A stretch of DNA of 45,249 nt from a bacterium (GCA_021789195.1 JAJYJU010000002.1:1-45249), one strand, 5' to 3'. Positions 37,100 through 45,249 are shown, counted from the stretch's first letter. Notes: a model not told the origin generated them from the letters alone. A program made the numbers and translations.

Positions 37100-38251
37100 A
37101 TGAACTCTAGTAATTCAGAATCCAATCAACATCTAACTTTTTCCAGTCCTACTTTTGGTACCAAATTCGAAAAAGTCTCACCGCCAGAACACACCCCCAA
37201 ACCCGATAAGCCAACTAAGAAACCTAAGCGCTTAAGACGTGTCAAAAGAATTATATTATCTGTTATTGCATTAATATTTATAGTTGCAGTTATATTTGGC
37301 TGGCAACTATATAACTCTGCATCTAGATTAACTAATGAACACAATCCGTTTTCTCTTATAGCCTCTCTTTGGCCACGCGCGCCGGCAGAGTCAAACGGTA
37401 GAATAAATATTCTTTTAGCCGGGTATTCTGCTGATGACCCTAACCATCAAGGGGCTCAGTTAACGGATTCAATCATAATAATATCTATCAATCCTAAAAC
37501 TAAAGCCAGTAGTTTAATTAGCGTGCCTAGGGATTTGTGGGTATATATACCAGGTTATGGGCAGTCTAAAATTAATGCGGCCTATGAAAATGGTATCAAT
37601 TTTAATAAACCCGGCTATTTCCCAGGAGGCATGGGTCTATTAGAGCAGATAATCAGTCGGGACTTTGGAATCAAATTTGATTACTACGCTTTAATTGATT
37701 ACACAGCACTAAAAGATGCAGTTAATGCTGTCGGGGGCATAAATATTAATATTAGTGCTCAGGATACGCAAAATCCAAACGGTCTTTATGATCCGTATAC
37801 TCATCTTAAATTGCCTAATGGCAACGTTCACTTAGATGGACAGATGGCTTTAGACTTGGCACGCACTAGGGGAGATGGACCAGGCTCTTATGGTATTCCT
37901 CTGTCAGATTTTACACGTACTATGTATCAGCAAAAGGAGTTGGTAGCTTTAAAAGATAAGGTAGTTAATGCATCGACTTTGTTTAACCCGTTAACCATTG
38001 TGAAACTAGTCAATACAGTTGGTAACAATGTGGTTACAAACTTAAAAATAGGTCAAATGGAATGGTTGTACAAATACGTCAAAGGTATTTCTAACGGTAC
38101 CACTAATCAAGTAACCCTAAATGACTACAAAGGCCAGAATTTATTAACTAACTACTACATTGATAATCAAGACGCACTCGTACCTGCAGCGGGGGTCACC
38201 GACTTCAGTGCCATACAGGCGGCTGTTAACCAAATCATTAACGGCAATTAA
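37100..38251 (+). CDS. LCP-family protein (second paralogue, no LytR_C domain)
   Basis: ESNGRINILLAGYSADDPNHQGAQLTDSIIIISINP...SVPRDLWVYIPG...DLARTRGDGPGSYG. Confidence 0.9.
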   Translation: MNSSNSESNQHLTFSSPTFGTKFEKVSPPEHTPKPDKPTKKPKRLRRVKRIILSVIALIFIVAVIFGWQLYNSASRLTNEHNPFSLIASLWPRAPAESNGRINILLAGYSADDPNHQGAQLTDSIIIISINPKTKASSLISVPRDLWVYIPGYGQSKINAAYENGINFNKPGYFPGGMGLLEQIISRDFGIKFDYYALIDYTALKDAVNAVGGININISAQDTQNPNGLYDPYTHLKLPNGNVHLDGQMALDLARTRGDGPGSYGIPLSDFTRTMYQQKELVALKDKVVNASTLFNPLTIVKLVNTVGNNVVTNLKIGQMEWLYKYVKGISNGTTNQVTLNDYKGQNLLTNYYIDNQDALVPAAGVTDFSAIQAAVNQIINGN

Positions 38252-38253
38252 TA

Positions 38254-38874
38254 CTAGTTTGAATCAGTAACTTCAGCCCGTCGGCGAACATACCACCAAA
38301 CAATTAGTCCGACTATCACAAGTGCGAATAAGATGCTAATTGGTGTGAAATATCCAGATATATTATTCCAGTTTCCTGCTACGGCTCGACCGGTGTAGGC
38401 AAGGGCAAAAACCCAAGGCAAGCTACCAATTAGTGTAAACAAGCTAAACTTTGCAACCGGCATTTCGGCTATTCCGGCAGGAAAGCTAATGAAGGTACGC
38501 ACTACTGGCAGTATTCTACCAATCAGTACTGCAACTTCGCCAAACTTTGCGAAGAAGGCTTCTGCTTTATCTAAGTCTTTATGTCTAAGCAAAGCATAGC
38601 GTCCCCATTTTTCTACCAATACTCTTCCGCCTGTCTTGCCAACCCAATAAGCTATTAATGACCCGAGTAAATTGCCCAATACACCAAGTAGCCCAATGAC
38701 TAATATATTAAGATGCGAAGATACCCCAGCAATCGTTAATCCCGTGGTTAAGGCTCCGCCAAACAACATAACTACTTCACTTGGAACAGGAATACAAGCT
38801 GACTCCAAGGTCATCAGTAAAAATATTGCGAGGTAACCGTGCCGACTAATTTCCGAAACTATTAAGTGTTCCAT
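38254..38874 (-). CDS. DedA-family membrane protein
   Basis: SACIPVPSEVVMLFGGAL, GNLLGSLIAYWVGKTGGR, GRILPVVRTFISFPAGIAEMP. Confidence 0.9.
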   Translation of the reverse strand: MEHLIVSEISRHGYLAIFLLMTLESACIPVPSEVVMLFGGALTTGLTIAGVSSHLNILVIGLLGVLGNLLGSLIAYWVGKTGGRVLVEKWGRYALLRHKDLDKAEAFFAKFGEVAVLIGRILPVVRTFISFPAGIAEMPVAKFSLFTLIGSLPWVFALAYTGRAVAGNWNNISGYFTPISILFALVIVGLIVWWYVRRRAEVTDSN

Positions 38875-38946
38875 GCAGCCTTAATATCTACTTTAAATTT
38901 AACTTAAGCTCTACATAGAATAGACAAGATTAGACTTTTTTTAAAG

Positions 38947-39495
38947 TCAAAGCATCGATAGGTGAGCAAAGCCAAGAATTACCAAGACTATCACTAGCCC
39001 GGCTGCAACAAAGCAGACGATTGCTGCTATCTGAGCAATATGTCCAACGGTCCAGAAGGCATAAGCATCGCCCAGTAAAAGTCCGCGCAGGGTTTCTCCC
39101 TGGAATAGAGTTTGCTTTTGTGCTTGCAGTGTTGCATCTGTCGGGTTGGCCATAGCTTCGGTACTAACCTGGGCATACGTCTTGCCACCCGCGACTTCGG
39201 ATAAGTGTACGGCAATAAAATGATCAGCGTAAGCTTTAGCCTGAGGGCCGGTTAATAATTGCTGACCAGCATACTGGTTAAGAAATGGACCAATTTCCGG
39301 GCTGGCAAGGGCCGAACTTCCCTTAGGAGGGAAATATATCTTTTGAGATGCCAACTCGCTTTTTACGTTATTAGTAGTAAACGAATAGGCCCACCAGGCT
39401 ATTCCTCCTACAACCACTAGAACAGCAACCATTAGTATGCCTAGTGAAGTTAATAATTTGTCGATAGATCTTCTGTCCGTCTTTTTGTTTGCCAT
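38947..39495 (-). CDS. Hypothetical membrane protein (two TM helices, extracytoplasmic middle)
   Basis: N-terminal and C-terminal TM helices; coherent 182-aa ORF. Confidence 0.7.
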   Translation of the reverse strand: MANKKTDRRSIDKLLTSLGILMVAVLVVVGGIAWWAYSFTTNNVKSELASQKIYFPPKGSSALASPEIGPFLNQYAGQQLLTGPQAKAYADHFIAVHLSEVAGGKTYAQVSTEAMANPTDATLQAQKQTLFQGETLRGLLLGDAYAFWTVGHIAQIAAIVCFVAAGLVIVLVILGFAHLSML

Positions 39496-39569
39496 TTTAT
39501 TCTCTTCTTTAATTTACGGACACATCATAATCCTAAGCATAAGGATAATCAAGTAGTCCTGTTCATAAC

Positions 39570-39827
39570 TTAAAGATAGTTAGAATTTACGCGTTCTTCG
39601 TTTATGCCATTAATTAAGTTTGTGTAACCCATGCTTTTTAATGCACTTAAAGCAGCCGAAGAACGTCCACCGCTTCGGCAGTAAAGGATAACGAAGCTAT
39701 CTTTAGGAATGCTAACAAGCTTCTCGTGCGTATGGCTCAATTGGGATAGGGGTATATTTAAGGCACCTTCGACGTGGCTCTGCATATATTCATGCGGTTC
39801 GCGAACATCAATAATTATTTGATCCAT
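39570..39827 (-). CDS. Rhodanese-like domain protein
   Basis: IIIDVREPHEYMQSHVEGALNIPLSQL...VILYCRSGGRSSAALSALKSMGY. Confidence 0.9.
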   Translation of the reverse strand: MDQIIIDVREPHEYMQSHVEGALNIPLSQLSHTHEKLVSIPKDSFVILYCRSGGRSSAALSALKSMGYTNLINGINEERVNSNYL

Positions 39828-39865
39828 AATGTATTTTTTTACTCCTGATATAAAAATATATTAAC

Positions 39866-39878
39866 GTAAATGATTTAC
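39866..39878. promoter_or_regulatory. Candidate Fur/Zur-type operator
   Basis: GTAAA-TGA-TTTAC inverted repeat in the divergent rhodanese/fur-like promoter region. Confidence 0.4.
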
Positions 39879-39902
39879 ATTAGCAAATATTTTTAGTAAA
39901 AT

Positions 39903-40301
39903 GTGAAAGTGACTAATGCGAATACAGCCCAGGCCAGGCAGACCAAATATTGCAACGCTATAAAACAAGCGTTGATTAATTTAGGTCATGCCACTAACAA
40001 CGATTTACTATATGAGTTAAGGCAGACCTATCCGGATTTAAGTGCTACTACGGTTCATCGCGCTACCTCAAGATTAGCAAGCCGTGGCGAAATTAGCGTA
40101 GCTCCTGCCTCTCGGGACGGGTCCATGCGATACGACGCTAAGATAAAAGCCCATGATCATTTTCTATGTGATAACTGCGGTTCATTGATGGACATAGACG
40201 TAAAACATAAGTTGAGCGCTATGCTTAATGATTCAATCTGTGATTGTCAGATAACCGGGCGACTAGTCATCAGTGGTATATGTAAGAATTGCTTAATATA
40301 A
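39903..40301 (+). CDS. Fur-family transcriptional regulator
   Basis: LSATTVHRATSRLASRGEISV, AHDHFLCDNCGSLMDID, CxxC at the C-terminus. Confidence 0.88.
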   Translation: MKVTNANTAQARQTKYCNAIKQALINLGHATNNDLLYELRQTYPDLSATTVHRATSRLASRGEISVAPASRDGSMRYDAKIKAHDHFLCDNCGSLMDIDVKHKLSAMLNDSICDCQITGRLVISGICKNCLI

Positions 40302-40317
40302 GATAAGGAGATAATAA

Positions 40318-40569
40318 ATGAAAATAACTGTATATAGCACAAAGACCTGCGCATACTGTAGGATGCTAAAGAGCTGGCTAGACAGCAAGTCGATTAGCTA
40401 TACCAACTATAGCGTTGATGAAAATCCTTTTGCGGCCCAGATGATGGTTAGCCAAAGTGGCCAAATGGGCGTGCCGTTTAGTACTATTGAATACGACGAT
40501 GGCAGCATTGAGAAAATCCTAGGTTTTGATAGACCTCGTTTTGAAGCTGCCCTAAGAAGCGTTAGCTAG
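40318..40569 (+). CDS. Glutaredoxin/NrdH-like thioredoxin-fold protein
   Basis: ITVYSTKTCAYCRMLKSWLDSKSISYTNYSVDENP...GVPFSTIEYDDG; SD AAGGAG. Confidence 0.88.
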   Translation: MKITVYSTKTCAYCRMLKSWLDSKSISYTNYSVDENPFAAQMMVSQSGQMGVPFSTIEYDDGSIEKILGFDRPRFEAALRSVS

Positions 40570-40978
40570 ATCGATGAAGAGCCGGGTCAAAGACCTTAAT
40601 AAACTTCACTACGTTTGGAAACAACTCTAGTTTTAGAGCCTCTTCCTTATTAAAAAACTTTAACTCCTGGCATTCTTCGGATGGAGTAAAGTTTAAATCC
40701 TTAAGTTTAATTTCGTATATGACATTAGCGATGTATGTCGCTTTGTTAAGTCTTTTAGTAGTAACAAAATATATTGGCGTCTTAGACACCCAGCTAACTT
40801 CCAGACCCGTCTCCTCTTTAATTTCCCGTCTTAAGCCGGCTAGAGGTTCTTCGTCGTGATTTAGTCCTCCACCTAATAATTCCCATTTTCCGTTGTCTTC
40901 CCTACTGAGCAGGAATCTATCATCTTCATCAACTACAATGCCCTTTACGCTAATCCGGAAATAACTCTTATCATTCAT
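40562..40978 (-). CDS. NUDIX hydrolase
   Basis: GGGLNHDEEPLAGLRREIKEETGLEV Nudix box. Confidence 0.93.
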   Translation of the reverse strand: MNDKSYFRISVKGIVVDEDDRFLLSREDNGKWELLGGGLNHDEEPLAGLRREIKEETGLEVSWVSKTPIYFVTTKRLNKATYIANVIYEIKLKDLNFTPSEECQELKFFNKEEALKLELFPNVVKFIKVFDPALHRSS

Positions 40979-40997
40979 ATCTTAAGAAATATATAAC

Positions 40998-41174
40998 TTA
41001 TACTTTTTCATGAATTAAATTTTGGATAGCCACGACAATAACCCCTATACTTAAAATTCCAGTTAAGTACTGTGGGAGAGTAGTAATTTCGCCTGGCTTA
41101 AATATGTCATGGAAAAATAACAAATCAACAAATAGAAAACCGATTATTAAAACTACACTAAGTATCTTTTTCAT
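40998..41174 (-). CDS. 58-aa small membrane protein (missed by the ORF track)
   Basis: Manual translation: MKKILSVVLIIGFLFVDLLFFHDIFKPGEITTLPQYLTGILSIGVIVVAIQNLIHEKV*; two TM helices. Confidence 0.72.
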   Translation of the reverse strand: MKKILSVVLIIGFLFVDLLFFHDIFKPGEITTLPQYLTGILSIGVIVVAIQNLIHEKV

Positions 41175-41284
41175 ATCCTAATTATATACAGTTTTCCAAT
41201 CTAACCGTTAAGGATACATCAATAACCATCACGCAGCGGTAAATATTGCGCCCAAGACCATATAAAGCCTATTATATATACAAC

Positions 41285-41656
41285 ATGAATCCTGAATTTG
41301 ATTCCAGCGAGAAGGTAAATCTGGAAGAACTTGACAACAGTTCCATAATCGAGCGATATATTGATAGTGACGGAGAAGATGTAGACTGCGCTCGAGAATT
41401 GTCAGCAAGGCTTTTTAAAACTACAAAAGTTACCGAAAATCCTGAGACTATAGCCTTGATGGCACAAGACGGTAAAGTTGTAGAGATGGATGGCAAAAAA
41501 CTAAGTTTAATTAACTATATTGAATGGGCCGCATATGATCACCCTCGAGCCCTTAATATGATTTTTACATTTCTAGTGATGAGTCCTAATGACAAAGATT
41601 ATAAAGATATGTTTGACGCTGTAAGCCTTAGGGCCCAACAAATGCTTGGAATGTAA
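41285..41656 (+). CDS. Hypothetical protein
   Basis: Likely start MNPEFDSSEKVNLEELD at 41285. Confidence 0.6.
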   Translation: MNPEFDSSEKVNLEELDNSSIIERYIDSDGEDVDCARELSARLFKTTKVTENPETIALMAQDGKVVEMDGKKLSLINYIEWAAYDHPRALNMIFTFLVMSPNDKDYKDMFDAVSLRAQQMLGM

Positions 41657-41711
41657 GAGCGGATTCATAGTGCGGATAGTAGGTAGATATAAAAGCAAAA
41701 GGCATTGGTAA

Positions 41712-43280
41712 ATGAATTATCGAGCTGAAAATAGCTCTGCTCCTATTATTGATCAGGAGGCCACGATTACCAATGACCGCTTACTTGCTCAATTATCTGA
41801 AAATATATCTCTGGAAGATGAATTCAGTTCAATTAATAATATATTAGAGTCAGTACAACTTTCTGAAGAGGTTAAATCTTCGCACGATAATATAGATTTT
41901 GAAAAAATAACTTATGAAGGTGCTAAGAAGGTGTGCCGGTTCCTGGCTGAGCTAGCAGAAAAAAACCCCGAATTAGCCAACAGACTTTTTACTGAGTCTG
42001 TGTCAATATCTCATTTAAGCATCCAAAGAGAAGAACTACCTGTAACCAAAGAAGAGGCCACTAAACAAACTTTTGCGTCATTACGCAGTAATTTTAAAAA
42101 GAATAATCAGGACAAAGCAGCCACTAAAACTGAACAGATATCAAATAAAAGCGAGATAAATTTAAATACAGTATATGGCTCTCAAGAGCAGGTAAATCAG
42201 GAACATATAACACCTGAACCGTTACAGCTGGCTGAAACACCCGACCCTAAGAAACAATATGATGAGGAAATAAGCGTAGTTTTAACCCGGCAAATCTATG
42301 AGCAGAATATCTCTCAAACCCCTACTTTAAGCGAAGAAGTATCGATTGAATCATTACCCATGCCTGACTTAGACTTAGAGCAGTCCGAATCAAGCACGAA
42401 AGATAGGCACTTGATAGACAGAGACGATAAAGAAGGTACTTTTAAAAAATCACAAATAAGTGCTAAACCAGAAAACCGGGAAATAGTTTTGTCTTTAGAT
42501 AATTTTACTACTGAAGATGCCGACCCGATTGTTATAGCTGAAAATATATTTGCACAAAAGGATTCTTTTGAGGTGCAGGTAGTTGAAGTTAAAGACACCA
42601 CAATCTCAGAAGATAAAGAAACCATCTCATCATCAGATAAAGATCAATCAAATATTGTTGAGCTTATTTTAGAGATTGATACTGAGTCAGACGATTTGCT
42701 TGATGAATTCAACGAAAGTATGCAGATTTTTCTCGAGCAAGCTTTAGAAGAGCCAGTAATGGACGATAGTTCGGAATTTAGGTCAGACAATGAAAAAACA
42801 AGCAAACTTAATGTTGAGACCAAACCACCAATGGCTATAGTCTCAGAAATGATAGACAAGCTAAGTAATCTTGAGGAAGAAGAACGAAGAAACCTAAATT
42901 TAGTCATAGTTGATATTGTTAACACAGTTCGAATGGTAAAAGATTTATCTGAAACTGGTCATCAATCTGAAGTGATTGATGCGATGCAATCTAACCTAGA
43001 AGATTTGGCAACTGAGCTGTTTAGACAATTAGGAATTGAGTATGAACAAGAAAGCCTAGCTGGTTTTATAAAACTATTTATTAACCCACTAACTACACAA
43101 GAGCAATCAGGTTCAACTGAGTCGGCTGATTTAGAGAACGAAGGAACGCATGAAGCAAAGAATATTCTTACTCAACTATACTCATTAGTCAGTGACACTG
43201 ATCATCGGACCGAGAACTTTATAGGCAAGCTAATCCTATACATGCTTAAGATTAAACCAAAAGCTCAGTTGTTATACTAG
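41712..43280 (+). CDS. Hypothetical highly acidic, probably largely disordered protein with conserved-looking helical C-terminus
   Basis: 522 aa, Glu/Ser/Asp-rich middle; ordered N-terminal (FEKITYEGAKKVCRFLAELAEKNPELANRLF) and C-terminal segments. Confidence 0.7.
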   Translation: MNYRAENSSAPIIDQEATITNDRLLAQLSENISLEDEFSSINNILESVQLSEEVKSSHDNIDFEKITYEGAKKVCRFLAELAEKNPELANRLFTESVSISHLSIQREELPVTKEEATKQTFASLRSNFKKNNQDKAATKTEQISNKSEINLNTVYGSQEQVNQEHITPEPLQLAETPDPKKQYDEEISVVLTRQIYEQNISQTPTLSEEVSIESLPMPDLDLEQSESSTKDRHLIDRDDKEGTFKKSQISAKPENREIVLSLDNFTTEDADPIVIAENIFAQKDSFEVQVVEVKDTTISEDKETISSSDKDQSNIVELILEIDTESDDLLDEFNESMQIFLEQALEEPVMDDSSEFRSDNEKTSKLNVETKPPMAIVSEMIDKLSNLEEEERRNLNLVIVDIVNTVRMVKDLSETGHQSEVIDAMQSNLEDLATELFRQLGIEYEQESLAGFIKLFINPLTTQEQSGSTESADLENEGTHEAKNILTQLYSLVSDTDHRTENFIGKLILYMLKIKPKAQLLY

Positions 43281-43283
43281 CTT

Positions 43284-43793
43284 CTATTTAGCATGCGCTT
43301 TGTAGGGTGCTACGAATCTGTGATAGCCAAGATATAGAACAAGGGCTAGACCAACAGCAACGGCTCCAAACATGTATTGGTTATCCTGTGACGCAACACC
43401 ACGCCCTACGCTATAAAGAAGCGTTAAAAGACCGCCTACCATGACTCCGTCTGCTATAACTTTAATGTTCTTGTGCTCTAATAACATGCTAAGTGCTACT
43501 AAAATTATAGCCGTGGCTAAGGTAATAATAGACACGTTACGGTTATATGGATTCATCTTGTTTTTGTTAAAGTCTTGAACGGATATATCATATGAATTTT
43601 GCAGAGCTATTTGTTGTTCTGTTGGTTGCTTGTTTAGATTATTTAAACTATTTAATGTTTCTGGTGGCTGTGGCATATCCGGTTGCGGATAGAACGTGTT
43701 TATACCTATACCAATAAACAGGGCAATTGTGATGCCTAGGAAGAACGTATATATAAACTGAAGGAACTTATTCTCTTCATGCATAATAAACAC
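43284..43793 (-). CDS. Hypothetical membrane protein (about 4 TM)
   Basis: FLQFIYTFFLGITIALFIGIGINTFYPQP...; the start near 43784-43793 is uncertain. Confidence 0.7.
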   Translation of the reverse strand: MFIMHEENKFLQFIYTFFLGITIALFIGIGINTFYPQPDMPQPPETLNSLNNLNKQPTEQQIALQNSYDISVQDFNKNKMNPYNRNVSIITLATAIILVALSMLLEHKNIKVIADGVMVGGLLTLLYSVGRGVASQDNQYMFGAVAVGLALVLYLGYHRFVAPYKAHAK

Positions 43794-43915
43794 CTGACTT
43801 CTAAATATTATTATAGTCTTACCAAAACGCACTCTACAATTTGAGATTTAAGCATAAGCGGAATGGAGGGCCATAGTAGATGCAATCGCAACTGAGATTA
43901 GGTCGGATTTGAATA

Positions 43916-44182
43916 TCAATATAACTGACTGTGCGTACCAATTATAGCGAAAACTACAATCACATCACCTTTGACATAATAAAGGGCTCTCAAATCTCCT
44001 TCTACATCAATACTTCTGTAACCTTTATATTTTCCATTTAGAGCATGATCTCTCAGTACTCTATCTTGAGGATTTTTCTTAAAAAGCTCTAGTCGCTCAT
44101 AAAATCTTTCTTGCTGATTGTTACGAAGCTTCTTGAACTGTTTGGTAAAGCTCTTGGTGAACTCAATTTGGTGGTATAGCAT
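43916..44182 (-). CDS. RelE/YafQ-family mRNA interferase toxin
   Basis: FTKQFKKLRNNQQERFYERLELFKKNPQDRVLRDHALNGKYKGYRSIDVEGDLRALYYVKGDVIVVFAIIGTHSQLY. Confidence 0.88.
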   Translation of the reverse strand: MLYHQIEFTKSFTKQFKKLRNNQQERFYERLELFKKNPQDRVLRDHALNGKYKGYRSIDVEGDLRALYYVKGDVIVVFAIIGTHSQLY

Positions 44183-44458
44183 TTACAAACTCTTGAGATA
44201 GGCTATGGCTTCTTCGGCTGTATTGAATGGTCCACTTGTTTCTCCAGCTTCTATTTCCTTTTCAGCTTGCTCTATGAGTTTTTCCATTTTGGGAGTCATG
44301 ATCTCTACGGCGCTAAAGTGAATTTGTCCAGTAGTCGCTAACTCTGTCAAATAGGCGTTTACTAGAGTGCTCAATGGGATACCAAAAGAGCCAGCCACTA
44401 CTTGCGCCTGTTTTTTTACTTGTTCATCAACCTTAACGTTTAGTACAGCTGTCTTCAT
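44183..44458 (-). CDS. RelB/DinJ-family antitoxin
   Basis: MKTAVLNVKVDEQVKKQAQVVAGSFGIPLSTLVNAYLTELATTG. Confidence 0.87.
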   Translation of the reverse strand: MKTAVLNVKVDEQVKKQAQVVAGSFGIPLSTLVNAYLTELATTGQIHFSAVEIMTPKMEKLIEQAEKEIEAGETSGPFNTAEEAIAYLKSL

Positions 44459-44461
44459 ACT

Positions 44462-44479
44462 ACAAAGTATACACTTTGT
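44462..44479. promoter_or_regulatory. Perfect palindromic operator candidate of the RelB-RelE module
   Basis: ACAAAGT-ATAC-ACTTTGT overlapping a minus-strand TATACT -10 element. Confidence 0.6.
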
Positions 44480-44566
44480 TAAATTTGATTGTCAAGCGCA
44501 AGAACAAATACTAATCAATGCACACAAAAGATTAAGCACAAGTATTGTGGAGAGCCATCGTGCACG

Positions 44567-45061
44567 TTATTGCAACTGAAATACAAAGAGGTCAACTTCC
44601 CCAAGTGGCGTAGACTGCCGAGTTGCGTACATACCACCATGCGATCGGAATGTTCTTTTGACATGCTCATTGACGCTCCAGGTAGCGGTTACTGGATATG
44701 CGCTTGTTTCACGAATAGCCTTAATCCGGTGATGGAGTAGAGCTGTCCAAATACCCCGTCCCGAAAGTGCCGGTTCTACAAAGGCCGCACCCATTTCCAT
44801 TAGTGGGCCATCAGTATTCTGTAGGGCATGCCGCCACTCCTCTTCATGGTTCGGATTCGGTTCCTCTATCAGGGCGTGTCCGACAATGCGTCCGGCTTCT
44901 ACGGCTACGAAACGCTCAATTGCATGGCGCTGGTAAAGTTTTTGTCCTAGCTCAGAAGAAGGAACAAGCAGCGGGTTGGGCAAGCCGGTAGCAAGTTGAG
45001 ACCGCTCGTAGAGTGCAATTATTTCAGCTTGGTCGGCTAAATCGGCAACTCGTATTTCCAT
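44567..45061 (-). CDS. GNAT-family N-acetyltransferase
   Basis: EIRVADLADQAEIIALYERS...MGAAFVEPALSGRGIWTALLHHRIKAI. Confidence 0.88.
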   Translation of the reverse strand: MEIRVADLADQAEIIALYERSQLATGLPNPLLVPSSELGQKLYQRHAIERFVAVEAGRIVGHALIEEPNPNHEEEWRHALQNTDGPLMEMGAAFVEPALSGRGIWTALLHHRIKAIRETSAYPVTATWSVNEHVKRTFRSHGGMYATRQSTPLGEVDLFVFQLQ

Positions 45062-45085
45062 AAAAGTATCTTAACAAAATAAAAA

Positions 45086-45105
45086 ACTCCTCGTAGTAAA
45101 GGAGT
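45086..45105 (-). terminator. Intrinsic terminator of tRNA-Lys
   Basis: Stem ACTCCT/AGGAGT followed on the minus strand by TTTTTATTTTG, directly downstream of the tRNA. Confidence 0.75.
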
Positions 45106-45123
45106 CTTCATCGTGCTTGTGCT

Positions 45124-45200
45124 TGGAGGGCCAGGAGGGACTCGAACCCTCGACACCCTGCTTAAGAGGCAGGTGCTCTAACCAGCTGAGCTACTGGCCC
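45124..45200 (-). tRNA. tRNA-Lys(CTT)
   Basis: GGGCCAG...CCTGC CTCTTAA GCAGG...GAGGG TTCGAGT CCCTC CTGGCCC T CCA. Confidence 0.92.
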
Positions 45201-45249
45201 GTTCTTTCACACTCCAAAACTTTAGCAAATTTACCTCTGTATTGGCAAT

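Noticed and set aside
1085-45061. Recoded UGA (Gracilibacteria/SR1-type code)
   Set aside because: The long ORFs in the track are intact under the standard code with normal C-termini, so no evidence for UGA reassignment.
1-45249. CRISPR arrays, rRNA genes, transposases/IS elements, prophage structural genes
   Set aside because: None found: no regularly spaced repeats, no rRNA signature, no DDE/serine recombinase-like ORF.

Overview
The window looks like a chromosomal segment of a reduced-genome Patescibacteria/Saccharibacteria-type organism. That assignment is my inference from gene content and protein style; no search was run. From left to right it contains: a type IV pilus locus (pilM partial, about five prepilin-like proteins, pilC, pilB); recA-recX; tsaE-tsaB; rny-ymdB; an ABC exporter; a P1B-type metal ATPase; an HTH-MurA fusion; glyA; murB divergent from an HTH protein; a PIG-V-like mannosyltransferase; an Nramp-like transporter; two LCP-family proteins; three type II toxin-antitoxin modules with recognisable operator palindromes or repeats; a Fur-family regulator and glutaredoxin; and 8 tRNAs, all with encoded CCA. 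No rRNA, CRISPR array or transposase was seen. The most interesting signals are: (1) a compact AT-rich intergenic region at 20568-20676 with three perfect TTATCCACA DnaA boxes and one near-perfect box, a candidate replication origin or DnaA-control locus, next to an unannotated RNA-like unit with an intrinsic terminator; (2) an XRE-HTH domain fused to MurA; (3) a repeated promoter layout with a TATAMT-like -10 about 6-12 nt before ATG, suggesting widespread leaderless mRNAs; (4) three TA modules within 10.5 kb, each with a candidate operator; (5) a large repetitive pilin-locus protein that may be a tip adhesin.
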